DNA of 64,000 nt, from NCBI RefSeq assembly GCF_001655005.1, contig NZ_LXET01000062.1, positions 60,093-124,092 of the forward strand, read 5' to 3'. A model generated the notes under the pieces. That model was given only the letters and a program-made list of their open reading frames with translations, was not told where the DNA came from and did no database searches. The stretch comes from Hafnia paralvei ATCC 29927 (GTDB lineage: Bacteria; Pseudomonadota; Gammaproteobacteria; Enterobacterales; Enterobacteriaceae). This document shows, piece after piece, positions 8,731-17,775 of this stretch (within the stretch, counting starts at the first letter, position 1; every line of letters begins with the position of its first letter). Both the position numbers and the translations under genes were made by a program.

Positions 8731-9681
8731 TTACAGCCAGTTTTTACGTTTGAAATATAAATATGGCGCAAGTCCTGCCAGCAACATCAAGCCAATCGCC
8801 CCCGGATAACCGAACGACCATTTCAGCTCCGGCATGAACTCAAAGTTCATACCATAGCTGGATGCCACCAGCGTCGGTGGCAGGAACACCACGGAAACCA
8901 CCGAGAAGATCTTGATGATGCGGTTCTGCTCAATGTTGATAAAGCCCATTGCCGCCTGCATCAAGAAGTTGACTTTCTGGAACAGGGATTCGTTGTGTGG
9001 CAGCAGGGATTCGATATCTCGCAGCACTTCGCGCGCCTGTTCTAACTGGCTAGCGGGCAAACGTGCTTTACGAACTAAGAAGTTAAGTGCTCGCTGGGTA
9101 TCCATCAAACACAAACGCACTTTCCAACCGATATCTTCCAGTTCTGCCAGCGTCGAAAGTGCCTCATCGTACTCATCACCCTGATGGCCTTCCATGATGA
9201 CGCGGCTTAGCTTTTCCAAATCGCTGTAGATGTTTTCGATTTCATCCGCTAACTGCTCAATTTTAGTTTCGAACAGATCGAGCAACAGCTCATAGGCATT
9301 GCCATCGGCCAGCATCTGGTTTCGCGCCCGCATGCGATACAAGCGAAATGCCGGAAGCTCGCGCTCGCGTAGCGTATACAAGCGACCATCGCGGATGGTA
9401 AATGCCACGGTGGAGTTACCCGCGTGATCTTCCGCATCTTCATAATAGAAGAATGAGTGAATATGCAGGCCGTCTTCATCTTCAAAGAAACGTGCAGATG
9501 CTTCGATATCATCCAACTCTGGGCGAGTTGCCAGACTTTGCCCTAGCTCATCTTGAACTCGTTGACGCTCATCTTCTTCCGGCTCGACCAAATCGACCCA
9601 CAAAGATGATGTCAGATCTTCCGTGTCATCCAGCTCCAGACGGGATAAGCGGCTGTTGTCTAATCTAAATGCACTTAGCAT
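8731..9681 (-). CDS. corA: Magnesium/cobalt/nickel transport protein CorA
   Basis: Pentameric inner membrane Mg2+ channel. 316 aa, the E. coli length, starting MLSAFRLDNSRL at ATG 9681 with GGAG ten bases upstream; the frame is open to a GTG at 9717, but that extension matches nothing known. A large cytoplasmic alpha/beta domain is followed by two C-terminal membrane helices. The signature YGMN (GMN at 277-279) lies at the end of the first helix, and the basic tail KRKNWL is conserved. A long leader with hairpins and a corL-like mini-ORF lies upstream, pointing to Mg2+-linked control of transcription elongation. Confidence 0.97.
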   Translation of the reverse strand: MLSAFRLDNSRLSRLELDDTEDLTSSLWVDLVEPEEDERQRVQDELGQSLATRPELDDIEASARFFEDEDGLHIHSFFYYEDAEDHAGNSTVAFTIRDGRLYTLRERELPAFRLYRMRARNQMLADGNAYELLLDLFETKIEQLADEIENIYSDLEKLSRVIMEGHQGDEYDEALSTLAELEDIGWKVRLCLMDTQRALNFLVRKARLPASQLEQAREVLRDIESLLPHNESLFQKVNFLMQAAMGFINIEQNRIIKIFSVVSVVFLPPTLVASSYGMNFEFMPELKWSFGYPGAIGLMLLAGLAPYLYFKRKNWL

Positions 9682-9788
9682 GCTTTTAAACTCCGTTGCG
9701 GTGACATTAAGGATCACGCATGGAGCACAGGAAACAAACGAGGGATAGCGTCACCTAGCTGTTTCAGACCATATCAGATCTGACTCAT

Positions 9789-9846
9789 AGCGACATAAAG
9801 AGGTCGCTGACAACCACGAAGGCTATCAGCATAAGTGGATAGCCTT
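9789..9846 (-). promoter_or_regulatory. Structured corA leader (two hairpins)
   Basis: The first leader hairpin is a nine-base-pair stem, AAGGCTATC/GATAGCCTT (9838-9846 with 9819-9827). The second is AGCGAC/GTCGCT (9803-9808 with 9789-9794). The first overlaps the last codons of the mini-ORF at 9826-9873, so ribosomes there would open it. In Salmonella the corA leader controls Rho-dependent termination; the same is inferred here. Confidence 0.55.
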
Positions 9847-9873
9847 AGAAGTTGTACCCGCAAACGGGTTCAT
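9826..9873 (-). CDS. corL: Candidate corA leader peptide CorL (15 aa)
   Basis: A 15-codon ORF (MNPFAGTTSKAIHLC) in the corA leader, about 150 bases upstream of the corA start. Its 3' end and stop codon run through the 5' arm and loop of the first leader hairpin, the arrangement expected if its translation decides which leader structure forms. Salmonella corL is a short ORF in the same position; I name it by position, not by a verified alignment. Its ribosome site is poor, which lowers confidence. Confidence 0.45.
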   Translation of the reverse strand: MNPFAGTTSKAIHLC

Positions 9874-9932
9874 TGAGCCAGTATCTACTGGGTGTGTCCA
9901 AGGCGTATGTCCTCACAGATAATAGTGCGCGC

Positions 9933-9962
9933 ATGTTACGCCGATACGAAAAAGCCTGTCAA
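9933..9962 (-). promoter_or_regulatory. Candidate sigma-70 promoter of corA
   Basis: A -35 box TTGACA (9957-9962) and a -10 box TAACAT (9933-9938) are separated by 18 bases. It would give a leader of roughly 245 bases containing the mini-ORF and both hairpins. Between 9963 and the cupin gene at 10159 I see no further gene. Confidence 0.55.
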
Positions 9963-10158
9963 CTGGCGTTGTGAGTAATTACAGAACATTATTCGCTCAG
10001 GATGTTTCATACCAAAATATTTATGAGTCTCGCCCTCACCACCGCATTTGCATAAAGGCTGTCACATAAAAATTATATCGTTAAATACGCCCTTCTATTA
10101 CCTTATACCAAAGCATCCATCATATGGACTCTACAAGTCCTAAAATCAGGTAAACCCA

Positions 10159-10632
10159 ATGAAACAAATCACTTTTGATGACCTAAAACAGCAAAGCGCC
10201 ACGGCAGCAGCGGCTCCTCGATTACGTGCCCATCGCAATTTCCATCCCGAACTGAGCGATCCTGTGCAACGACTCGCGATTGCCATGGAGCCTGGCACCT
10301 ACATTCGGCCACACCGCCATCCGCATACCTTTGAACTCCTGCTACCACTGAGTGGGCGCTTTCTCGTACTAAACTTTGATGAGAACGGCACCGTGACTCG
10401 TCGCGTGGTATTAGGCGAAGAGTGTGTCGCATTAGAAATGGATGCAGGCACATGGCATTCAGTGCTGTCTCTGGATAACGGTGGCGTGATTTTTGAGGTT
10501 AAACACGGTGGCTATGTGCCAGTCAGTGAGCAAGATTCTGCACCTTGGGCTCCAGCCGAAGGAGAGACAGGGACTCAGGAACTCATGACGTGGTACGCAC
10601 AAGCGCAAATTGGGGATAAATACTGCGGCTGA
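10159..10632 (+). CDS. WbuC-family cupin-fold metalloprotein
   Basis: 157 aa single cupin. Metal-binding histidines are visible in RPHRHPHTFELLLPLSG (near 50-66), with a second motif around AGTWHSV (near 96-102). This is the WbuC family, whose members often lie in O-antigen loci but whose biochemical function is unknown; here it stands alone between corA and uvrD. ATG 10159 is the only reasonable start. Convergent with uvrD. Family assignment is confident, function is not. Confidence 0.85.
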   Translation: MKQITFDDLKQQSATAAAAPRLRAHRNFHPELSDPVQRLAIAMEPGTYIRPHRHPHTFELLLPLSGRFLVLNFDENGTVTRRVVLGEECVALEMDAGTWHSVLSLDNGGVIFEVKHGGYVPVSEQDSAPWAPAEGETGTQELMTWYAQAQIGDKYCG

Positions 10633-10641
10633 TTAGCTGAT

Positions 10642-10680
10642 TCATCCTAGCTCCATACACAGTAAAAAGAGCTAGGATGA
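10642..10680. terminator. Long hairpin between the cupin gene and uvrD
   Basis: TCATCCTAGCTC (10642-10653) pairs perfectly with GAGCTAGGATGA (10669-10680) around a 15-base loop, between two convergent genes. No T-run follows, so termination is likely but not certain. Confidence 0.5.
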
Positions 10681-10690
10681 CAGAAAATGA

Positions 10691-12853
10691 TTACATCGCC
10701 TCTAGCTTGGCATAGGCGGCAACCAGCCACTTGATGCCTTCGCCCTGAAACGCAATCTGTAGACGGCTATGTTCTCCGCTGCCTTCCAAATTGATTACTG
10801 TACCTTCACCAAAGGTGGCATGTTTAACGCGCTGCCCCAGCTTGAATCCGCTGTCGTTAGCACTAATTGGCGTCCCCATACTGGCATGTTTTACCGGACG
10901 TGTAACGCTGGCTCGCAGACGAACCTCCTCCACGCACTCTTCCGGCAATTCACCAATGAAACGAGAAGGGCGGTGGTAAACCTCTTTGCCATACAGCCGG
11001 CGAGTTTCCGCATAGGTTATCGTTAGCTTGCGCATCGCTCGCGTTACGCCAACGTAGGCCAAACGGCGCTCCTCTTCCAAACGTCCACCTTCGTCCAGCG
11101 ACATTTGGCTTGGGAACATCCCCTCTTCCATTCCCACGATAAATACCTGAGGAAACTCTAAACCTTTCGCCGAGTGCAACGTCATCAGTTGAACGGCGTC
11201 CTGATAGGCGTCTGCCTGCCCTTCACCGGCCTCAAGCGCTGCATGTGATAGGAATGCCTGCAATGGCAGCAAGTCTTCGTCTTCATCCTCGTAGCTGTAC
11301 TGACGCGTTGCGGTCACCAGCTCTTCCAAGTTCTCAATACGCGTCTGGCCTTTTTCGCCCTTTTCCTGCTCATACATCTGGCGCAAACCAGAATCACGTA
11401 CCACCCGATCCGTTTGTACATGCAGCGGCATATCCGCCGTATCACTTGCCAGAGCATCAATCAGCTCGATGAAGCGCTGTAGTGCCCCCGATGCGCGGCC
11501 TGCAAATACTTTCTCTTGGATGAGCTCATGGGTCGCCTGCCATAACGTCAGTTGGCGATCTCGCGCTGCCTGACGAATCACGTCGAGAGTGCGATCGCCA
11601 ATCCCACGCGTTGGCGTATTTACCACACGCTCATAGGCTGCATCGTCATTACGGTTAGAAATTAGGCGTAAATAAGCCAACGCATCCTTGATTTCCTGAC
11701 GTTCAAAGAACCGCTGCCCACCATAAATACGGTATGGCATCGCCACCTGTAGCAGTGCTTCTTCCAATACGCGTGATTGGGCGTTGCTGCGATACAGAAT
11801 TGCGCAGTCATTCAGGGAACCGCCGTTGTCCTGCCACGCTTTGATGCGATTGACCACAAAACGTGATTCATCTAATTCGTTAAATGCACAGTAGAGCGAA
11901 ATCTTTTCGCCGTCGCCGTCTTCCGTCCACAGTTTTTTCCCCAAACGCCCGTCGTTGTTTTCAATCAGGGCATTGGCTGCTTTCAAAATATTGCTGGTTG
12001 AACGGTAGTTCTGTTCCAAGCGAATGGTTTCTGCACCGGGAAAATCATCCAGAAAACGTTGGATGTTTTCTACCTGCGCACCGCGCCAGCCGTAGATTGA
12101 CTGGTCATCATCGCCCACGATCATCACTTTACCCGTATTACCGGCCAGCATTTGGATCCAAGCGTATTGAATGCGGTTAGTATCTTGAAATTCGTCCACC
12201 AAAATATTGGTGAAGCGTTCGCGGTAATGATTGAGAATTTGCGGTTTGTTGAGCCACAGCTCATGAGCGCGAAGCAGCAGCTCGGCGAAATCGACTAAAC
12301 CTGCGCGGTCGCAAGCCTCTTGATATGCCTGATAGACACGCAACCAGGTTTGTTCTACCGGATTGCCATAGCTTTCGATATGTTGCGGGCGTAGGCCATC
12401 ATCTTTTTTATTGTTGATGTACCACATGCCCTGACGCGGCGGCCACTGTTTCTCGTCAAGATTAAGCGCTTTAACAATCCGCTTGAGCAAACGCAGTTGG
12501 TCGTCGCTGTCGAGAATTTGGAAATCCTGCGGCAAATTAGCATCCAAATGATGCGCGCGCAGTAAGCGGTGTGCTAAACCGTGGAAAGTACCAATCCACA
12601 TCCCGCCTTGGCTCGTACCAATCAGGTGCTCGATACGGTGGCGCATTTCTGCAGCCGCTTTGTTGGTGAACGTTACCGCCATAATTGAGTATGGCGAACA
12701 GTTTTCTACCGACAACAACCACGCGATGCGATGTACCAGCACGCGAGTTTTGCCGCTTCCGGCTCCAGCCAGCACCAGAAGATTGCTGCGCGGTGCAGCA
12801 ACGGCTTCGCGTTGTTTATCATTAAGGCTGTTGAGCAGATCGGAAACGTCCAT
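10691..12853 (-). CDS. uvrD: DNA helicase II
   Basis: Superfamily 1 3'-5' helicase that removes UvrC and the excised oligonucleotide in nucleotide excision repair and unwinds nicked DNA in MutL-directed mismatch repair. Walker A GAGSGKT at 30-36, VDEFQDT, GDDDQSIYGWRGA, QNYRST, and the late motif LMTLHSAKGLEFPQVF are all present. ATG 12853 (MDVSDLLNS) gives 720 aa, as in E. coli; a GTG two codons earlier is less likely. The C-terminal region ends in a conserved tudor-like segment (KLGQRVKHATFGEGTV). A LexA box lies about 60 bases upstream. Confidence 0.97.
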   Translation of the reverse strand: MDVSDLLNSLNDKQREAVAAPRSNLLVLAGAGSGKTRVLVHRIAWLLSVENCSPYSIMAVTFTNKAAAEMRHRIEHLIGTSQGGMWIGTFHGLAHRLLRAHHLDANLPQDFQILDSDDQLRLLKRIVKALNLDEKQWPPRQGMWYINNKKDDGLRPQHIESYGNPVEQTWLRVYQAYQEACDRAGLVDFAELLLRAHELWLNKPQILNHYRERFTNILVDEFQDTNRIQYAWIQMLAGNTGKVMIVGDDDQSIYGWRGAQVENIQRFLDDFPGAETIRLEQNYRSTSNILKAANALIENNDGRLGKKLWTEDGDGEKISLYCAFNELDESRFVVNRIKAWQDNGGSLNDCAILYRSNAQSRVLEEALLQVAMPYRIYGGQRFFERQEIKDALAYLRLISNRNDDAAYERVVNTPTRGIGDRTLDVIRQAARDRQLTLWQATHELIQEKVFAGRASGALQRFIELIDALASDTADMPLHVQTDRVVRDSGLRQMYEQEKGEKGQTRIENLEELVTATRQYSYEDEDEDLLPLQAFLSHAALEAGEGQADAYQDAVQLMTLHSAKGLEFPQVFIVGMEEGMFPSQMSLDEGGRLEEERRLAYVGVTRAMRKLTITYAETRRLYGKEVYHRPSRFIGELPEECVEEVRLRASVTRPVKHASMGTPISANDSGFKLGQRVKHATFGEGTVINLEGSGEHSRLQIAFQGEGIKWLVAAYAKLEAM

Positions 12854-12911
12854 AGGCACCGTTTTAAAATGGGGAAATAGGCGCTTCGTTAAACGAAATA
12901 CGTCTTTTTCA

Positions 12912-12927
12912 CTGGGAATTTATACAG
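12912..12927 (-). promoter_or_regulatory. LexA (SOS) box of uvrD
   Basis: On the minus strand it reads CTGTATAAATTCCCAG, fitting CTG-N10-CAG and differing from the E. coli uvrD box, as I recall it, at only two inner positions. It lies between yigB and uvrD, so uvrD is very probably SOS-induced. Confidence 0.85.
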
Positions 12928-12938
12928 ATTATTGGAGA

Positions 12939-13667
12939 TTATATCAGCGCGGTGAGCGAATCCAACCGTGAAATCTCAACGTGAGGTAACAAACGGCTAT
13001 CTGAGGCCGTGGTTAAGCTACGTTCACGGTCGTTGATCCAGCAAGCCTGCATGCCGCTGCGTATCGCGCCAGCCACGTCCGTAGTGAGATCGTCGCCGAC
13101 ATGCAGAATATGAGTCATTGGAACATTCAAACGTTGCTGGGCCGTACGGTACATGTCGTCATGAGGCTTTGAGCGACCGTCTGGACCTGAACGCAGAATA
13201 AACGCAAAGTAATCAGCGAGGCCAAACAATGTCGGATCGGCGTTACCGTTAGTAATGGCTGCCAAAGGAACCTTTTCTGCCAACGCTCGCAGCGTGGTAT
13301 GCGTAGATTCCGGTACCGTAATCTGGCTGCGCCAGTGAGCAAAATTTTCCATTGTAGAATCAGCACCCGCGCTAGCCTGCGCTTCACTAAAGCCGCCGCG
13401 TGTTAGCGCTAAATACACCGCTTGCCAGCGCCATGCGGTCACATCGTGACAAATTTCTGGGTCTTTGGCGCGGAGTTCTGCGCGTAAACGCTGCCAGTCT
13501 GCACTTTGCCACTCGCGTAACGGTTCAAAATTTTGCTGTAAAAATGCCAATGATTCCCGCTCGGTACGCATGATGACCGGATGGTTATCATACAGCGTAT
13601 CATCAAGATCAAAGGTGAAAGCCGCAATCGCTTTGAGCGGGCGATAAAAATGGAGATTCGAATACAT
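12939..13667 (-). CDS. yigB: HAD-family phosphatase YigB (FMN phosphatase)
   Basis: 242 aa haloacid-dehalogenase-like hydrolase. E. coli YigB dephosphorylates FMN and other small phosphates. Motif I DLDDTLYDN (about 19-27, nucleophile Asp and Asp+2), motif II AITNGN, the motif III lysine in RSKPH, and motif IV HVGDDLTTD are all intact. It starts with ATG in a TGATG overlap with the end of xerC, so the two are translationally coupled. The uvrD LexA box lies directly after its stop. Confidence 0.93.
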   Translation of the reverse strand: MYSNLHFYRPLKAIAAFTFDLDDTLYDNHPVIMRTERESLAFLQQNFEPLREWQSADWQRLRAELRAKDPEICHDVTAWRWQAVYLALTRGGFSEAQASAGADSTMENFAHWRSQITVPESTHTTLRALAEKVPLAAITNGNADPTLFGLADYFAFILRSGPDGRSKPHDDMYRTAQQRLNVPMTHILHVGDDLTTDVAGAIRSGMQACWINDRERSLTTASDSRLLPHVEISRLDSLTALI

Positions 13668-14578
13668 CAGGATTTTCCTCGTTTAGCGCGTGGATGCGCC
13701 GCATCGTACACCTTCGCCAAATGTTGGAAATCGAGGTGGGTATAGATTTGGGTCGTCGTCAGATTGGCGTGACCAAGAAGCTCTTGCACCGCACGCAGGT
13801 CGCCGCTGGACTCTAGCATGTGCGTTGCAAACGAGTGGCGTAGTTTATGCGGGTTGATATGGCTGGTGACGCCCTGTTTAACGCCCCATTCGGCGAACCG
13901 CTTCTGTACGCTGCGCACAGAAATTCGCTTTCCCAATTTGGATACAAAAACCGCATCATCAACCGGATCGTAAATTTCACGCAATGGTAGCCACTGCTCT
14001 AACCAATGGATCGCGGTGCGACCAATGGGTAGTTTACGCTCTTTACTCCCTTTCCCCAGCACCCAGACTTCGCCCGAAGCCATATTCATGTGACGACAGT
14101 CGAGCCCTACCAGCTCGGATAGACGGAGGCCTGCACCGTACATCACCTCAAGCATGGTGCGATCGCGAACGGCAAGAGGATCGCTGGAATTAATCTCCAG
14201 CAGTCGGTTGACGTCATCAACGTCGAGATTTTTAGGTAAATGACGCGCTTGTTTGGGGGCGCTAATCCCCTTGGCTGGATTTACAGACATGACACCTTGG
14301 CTGACTTGCCAATCGAGAAAGCTGCGCAACGAGGAGAGGCGAAGCGCAATACTGGCAGCCTCCAGCCCCATGCGTTTGCTACGCGCAGTAATCATGCGTA
14401 CCTGATTGGAATCAAGCTGCCGCCAGTCACGTAGACCCGAGGCCGAAATAATCTCAATAATCGCCATCAACTGATGATGATAGCTTTCAATCGTATGTGG
14501 GCTAAGCTGGCGCTCGACGCGCAAAAAACGCAGAAACGCCTCAACGGGCAACGCTAACGTCTGAGTTTCTACGCTCAT
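13667..14578 (-). CDS. xerC: Site-specific tyrosine recombinase XerC
   Basis: With XerD it resolves chromosome dimers at dif during FtsK-driven segregation. 303 aa, five more than E. coli, the difference being at the variable N-terminus. The SAM-like N-domain (about 10-100) is followed by the catalytic domain with Arg152 (GLRLSEL), Lys176 (GKGSKER), His244 and Arg247 (HKLRHSFATH), His270 (LGH) and the nucleophile Tyr279 (TTTQIYTH). The start overlaps the DUF484 gene by four bases (ATGA). Confidence 0.97.
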   Translation of the reverse strand: MSVETQTLALPVEAFLRFLRVERQLSPHTIESYHHQLMAIIEIISASGLRDWRQLDSNQVRMITARSKRMGLEAASIALRLSSLRSFLDWQVSQGVMSVNPAKGISAPKQARHLPKNLDVDDVNRLLEINSSDPLAVRDRTMLEVMYGAGLRLSELVGLDCRHMNMASGEVWVLGKGSKERKLPIGRTAIHWLEQWLPLREIYDPVDDAVFVSKLGKRISVRSVQKRFAEWGVKQGVTSHINPHKLRHSFATHMLESSGDLRAVQELLGHANLTTTQIYTHLDFQHLAKVYDAAHPRAKRGKS

Positions 14579-15279
14579 TGGCGTTCAATCCATCGGCTTA
14601 TTAGCCCCGGCATCAGCAAAGCAAGCTGATCGAGCAACACAGTGCCCTGACCTTGCTGATAATGATGGCTGTCACGGCTACTAAAGATAATTAGCCCTAA
14701 ATCACCAAATTCGCCCATCAGAGATAGCGCCACCGAGCCCACCATTTTGGCCTGCGGTAATACTAGCAGCAGTTCAGGACCGTTCAACGTCCCGAGATAG
14801 TGGTTCTGATTGCCGAGCCGTTGGATCCGCATCATCTCAAAGTCATTGCGTGAAAGAGCTAAATGAGCAAAATCAGATGGCGCATTCAGATACCATTTGT
14901 CGCTAAACAAACGGATATTCGCGCCTGCCAGCCCGAGAGAACGTGCCCAGCGATTAAAGCGCTGGAGGAAATCAGAGAGGCTGTCAGCCCCTGCCAAATG
15001 GCCTTGTAACTCTAACAAACGATTAAATAAAACTTCATTGGCACTGGCCTGTTCCATCAGCAACGTGATCTCTTCTTCCAGATTGAAGATATGCTGACGT
15101 TGTCGATTCAACTGCCATTCAACTAATGAAACAGCACCGCGCACCGGGTGGGGAACCTGCATCTGTTCCACATTGCGCGCATTACGAATGAAGAAGTCAG
15201 GGTTCTGTAGCAGATACTCCATCACCTGTGCATCATTTAGCGCCAGATTGTCCAATACCCGATCTTCGATGTCGCTCAT
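14575..15279 (-). CDS. DUF484 family protein
   Basis: 234 aa GAF-like cytoplasmic protein regularly found between dapF and xerC in Enterobacterales. An N-terminal helical part (QVMEYLLQNPDFFIRN) is followed by a coiled coil around 75-105 and a GAF-like C-terminal half ending GLISRWIERQ. The function is not established; its constant coupling to xerC suggests a link with chromosome processing, but that is only context. ATGA overlap with xerC; 32 bases after dapF. Confidence 0.9.
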   Translation of the reverse strand: MSDIEDRVLDNLALNDAQVMEYLLQNPDFFIRNARNVEQMQVPHPVRGAVSLVEWQLNRQRQHIFNLEEEITLLMEQASANEVLFNRLLELQGHLAGADSLSDFLQRFNRWARSLGLAGANIRLFSDKWYLNAPSDFAHLALSRNDFEMMRIQRLGNQNHYLGTLNGPELLLVLPQAKMVGSVALSLMGEFGDLGLIIFSSRDSHHYQQGQGTVLLDQLALLMPGLISRWIERQ

Positions 15280-15311
15280 AGTTGTCTATCGCTCACTCAT
15301 AAACGGATGAA

Positions 15312-16136
15312 TTATAGGTGTATGAAGCCGTCATAAACATGCGTGGCTGGCCCTGTCATAAACAACGGATTATCCGGCCCCTTCCAGCGAATTTGCAGGC
15401 GGCCGCCTGGCAAATCAACCTGTACATTCTCATCTAACAGGCCTTGCTGAATACCCACGGCAACCGCAGCACAAGCACCACTGCCGCAGGCTTGTGTTTC
15501 GCCTGCACCGCGTTCATACACTCTCAATTTGATCTGATTACGGTTAATTACCTGCATAAAACCAACGTTTACCCGCTCAGGGAAGCGCTCATGGCTTTCC
15601 AGAACCGGACCAATGGTTTCAACTAACGCAGTTTCAACGTCATCGACCTGTAACACACAGTGCGGATTTCCCATGGATACCGCGCCGCATAGAATGGTGT
15701 GTTCAGCCGCGCGCATGATATAGGTTTTTTCTGCTTTCACCGCTTTGAACGGGATCTTGGATGGCTCAAAAATCGGTTCACCCATATTCACCGTAACCAA
15801 CTCATCGTCGCTGACCTTCAACACCATGCGGCCATTCTGCGTGCTCACGCGAATTTCACGTTTATTGGTCAATCCTTTCAACCGGACAAAACGGGCAAAA
15901 CAGCGCGCGCCATTGCCACACTGTCCTACCTCACTGCCATCGGAATTAAAGATTCGATAGTGAAAATCTAAATCAGGATCATAGGGTGGTTCAACTATCA
16001 GCATCTGGTCGAAGCCCACACCATTGTGTCGATCGGACAGACGGCGGATAAGCTCCGGCGAGAAGTAAACGTTTTGTGTTACAGCATCAACGACCATGAA
16101 ATCGTTGCCTAAACCGTGCATTTTAGAGAACTGCAT
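15312..16136 (-). CDS. dapF: Diaminopimelate epimerase
   Basis: Cofactor-free epimerase converting LL- to meso-diaminopimelate for lysine and peptidoglycan synthesis. 274 aa as in E. coli. The two catalytic cysteines lie in GQCGNGARC (Cys73) and QACGSGACAA (about Cys217), one from each of the two similar halves. First gene of the dapF-DUF484-xerC-yigB row; lptM lies just upstream on the same strand. Confidence 0.98.
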   Translation of the reverse strand: MQFSKMHGLGNDFMVVDAVTQNVYFSPELIRRLSDRHNGVGFDQMLIVEPPYDPDLDFHYRIFNSDGSEVGQCGNGARCFARFVRLKGLTNKREIRVSTQNGRMVLKVSDDELVTVNMGEPIFEPSKIPFKAVKAEKTYIMRAAEHTILCGAVSMGNPHCVLQVDDVETALVETIGPVLESHERFPERVNVGFMQVINRNQIKLRVYERGAGETQACGSGACAAVAVGIQQGLLDENVQVDLPGGRLQIRWKGPDNPLFMTGPATHVYDGFIHL

Positions 16137-16210
16137 ACCTACCTCTCAACCCTACGTCTTAACTTCCGTCGTCACCTAAATAACATCCTGACAGTTCTCG
16201 CTATCTTGGA

Positions 16211-16414
16211 TTATTGGCCTTGCTCTACACCGGCAATATTGGAGGGTGTATTCGCACCCTGATTAGCGGCAGGTGCATTAGTCTGTGTGTCTGGCTGGCT
16301 CTGTTTTGCTGCTGGCGCATCAGCCGGCGGGAAGTACAAAGGCCCTTTCAAGCCGCAACCAGCAAGACCGAATAGGGAAAAAGCCACCAAGGCCAGACGA
16401 AATTGTTTTTTCAT
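16211..16414 (-). CDS. lptM: LPS translocon maturation lipoprotein LptM (YifL)
   Basis: 67 aa outer membrane lipoprotein that helps LptD, in the LptD/E translocon, reach its native disulfide pattern. The signal peptide ends in the lipobox LAGC (Cys20), followed by the conserved GLKGPLYFPPAD and a variable Gln/Ala/Pro-rich tail. Three ATGs lie within five codons; I choose the last (16414) because GGTAA lies six bases upstream and the length then equals the E. coli protein. Divergent from cyaY. Confidence 0.92.
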   Translation of the reverse strand: MKKQFRLALVAFSLFGLAGCGLKGPLYFPPADAPAAKQSQPDTQTNAPAANQGANTPSNIAGVEQGQ

Positions 16415-16507
16415 GGTCATTACCATTTATTGTATTAATGCGTGTGGATCCAACTTATAAGCTCTCTATAATCGCAGTTGGACCCTGAAAAGCAATAGGA
16501 AATGAAT

Positions 16508-16828
16508 ATGAACGATACCGAGTTTCACCAGTTAGCAGATAAGCTGATGTTAAACATCGAAGAGGCCATTGACGCTTATGAAGGTGATGCCGACATCGAT
16601 TACGAAACCAATGGCGGAGTGATGACGCTGACTTTTGAGAATGGCAGCAAAATCGTGATCAACCGTCAAGAGCCGTTGCATCAGATATGGCTGGCAACCA
16701 AAGCGGGCGGCTATCACTTCAACTTCCGCGATACCGGATGGATCTGCGACCGTAGTGGCGAAGAGTTTTACGCCCTGCTGTCAACGGCGTGCAGCGCACA
16801 GTCTGGTGAAGAAATTAAGATCTCTTGA
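16508..16828 (+). CDS. cyaY: Iron-sulfur cluster assembly protein CyaY (bacterial frataxin)
   Basis: 106 aa frataxin homologue that binds iron and the IscS desulfurase and tunes Fe-S cluster assembly. The acidic first helix (NIEEAIDAYEGDADIDYE) and the strands NGSKIVINRQEPLHQIWLAT are conserved. The ATG at 16508 has AGGA at ideal spacing and matches the E. coli start (MNDTEF); the ATG two codons earlier is too close to that site. Divergent from lptM. In E. coli cyaA is its immediate neighbour; here a porin gene lies between. Confidence 0.95.
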   Translation: MNDTEFHQLADKLMLNIEEAIDAYEGDADIDYETNGGVMTLTFENGSKIVINRQEPLHQIWLATKAGGYHFNFRDTGWICDRSGEEFYALLSTACSAQSGEEIKIS

Positions 16829-16884
16829 TAGGGAATACGTTGGACGAAGCCAACAGCATCAGCGATTGATGTGAGAAAAAAACG

Positions 16885-16911
16885 CCTTGTCATGAGATAT
16901 TCATGACAAGG
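16885..16911 (-). terminator. Rho-independent terminator between cyaY and the porin gene
   Basis: An 11-base-pair stem CCTTGTCATGA/TCATGACAAGG with a five-base loop. A run of seven A on its left becomes a T-run on the minus strand, so it ends transcription coming from the porin gene and may also stop cyaY. Confidence 0.7.
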
Positions 16912-17091
16912 AAGTATTTATACCGCCGATACTTTACGTTGCATAATGCTAAAGGGTAGATTCCTTATTGTTTGCAATGCAAACTATATACGATATATAT
17001 CATCAAAATAAATAAAGGATGACACTCAACATATAAAGAAATGATACATTCCATCAATAGACGAACAACTCATAGATGGTAGCATTAGGTA

Positions 17092-17775
17092 TTAGAATGT
17101 ATATGCCATCCCAACACGGAAACGAGTTTGACGATCTTCTGAGGAAGAAGAAACAGAAACATTGCCGACCTCTACATAAGGAGTCACGTTATCTATTTTA
17201 TAAGAAGTGCGGAAATTATATTCATAATCATCCTTATCATTATTATAAATGACTAAGTCTGATTTCTTATACAACGCATTAATCTCAAAGCCAAGGTTAC
17301 CCACATTATATCCAAGCCAAACGTCGCCACGATTCATATGGCCATCATCTTTATCCACCTCTGAACCACTATCGGTATTACGACTATATTCATAGCGGTA
17401 ACGACCTGCCACCCACCACTGCTCATTAATATTATATTGAACTCGAAGATATGGCTTATAAATAGCCGTTGATGAGGCCGTTTCCAATACAAAGCCCGGC
17501 TGTATAACAAAATCAGACGCTGAGAATTGATAGCTTAGCGTATATTCATCGCCGTTATCACCGAACTCACTGAATGGTCTCTCTTGGTCATCCCCGCCTG
17601 AGCGGGTTTTGGCCTCTACGGCGAAACCGAAACCATTGTCAAAGCGATGTGAAATGTAAACGCGATCGTAGTTTGCCTTTGAGTCGTCAAGATACTCATG
17701 ACGCAAATCGACCATGACTGCGCTAGCTGTGCTGGATAATAGAGGTAATAATAGAAACGCGATTTTCTTCATCAT
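17092..17775 (-). CDS. KdgM/NanC-type oligosaccharide-specific porin
   Basis: About 227 aa outer membrane protein. It has a signal peptide (MKKIAFLLLPLLSSTASA) and then alternating beta-strand pattern throughout, starting VDLRHEYLDDSKANYDR and ending in aromatic MAYTF, typical of the 12-stranded KdgM family that passes acidic oligosaccharides such as oligogalacturonates or sialic acid polymers. The substrate cannot be told from the sequence. The ATGs at 17775 and 17772 share a GGA-containing site and 17781 is also possible. It is inserted between cyaY and cyaA with no sugar-degrading genes nearby; the upstream DNA is strikingly AT-rich, which suggests acquisition. Confidence 0.85.
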   Translation of the reverse strand: MMKKIAFLLLPLLSSTASAVMVDLRHEYLDDSKANYDRVYISHRFDNGFGFAVEAKTRSGGDDQERPFSEFGDNGDEYTLSYQFSASDFVIQPGFVLETASSTAIYKPYLRVQYNINEQWWVAGRYRYEYSRNTDSGSEVDKDDGHMNRGDVWLGYNVGNLGFEINALYKKSDLVIYNNDKDDYEYNFRTSYKIDNVTPYVEVGNVSVSSSSEDRQTRFRVGMAYTF

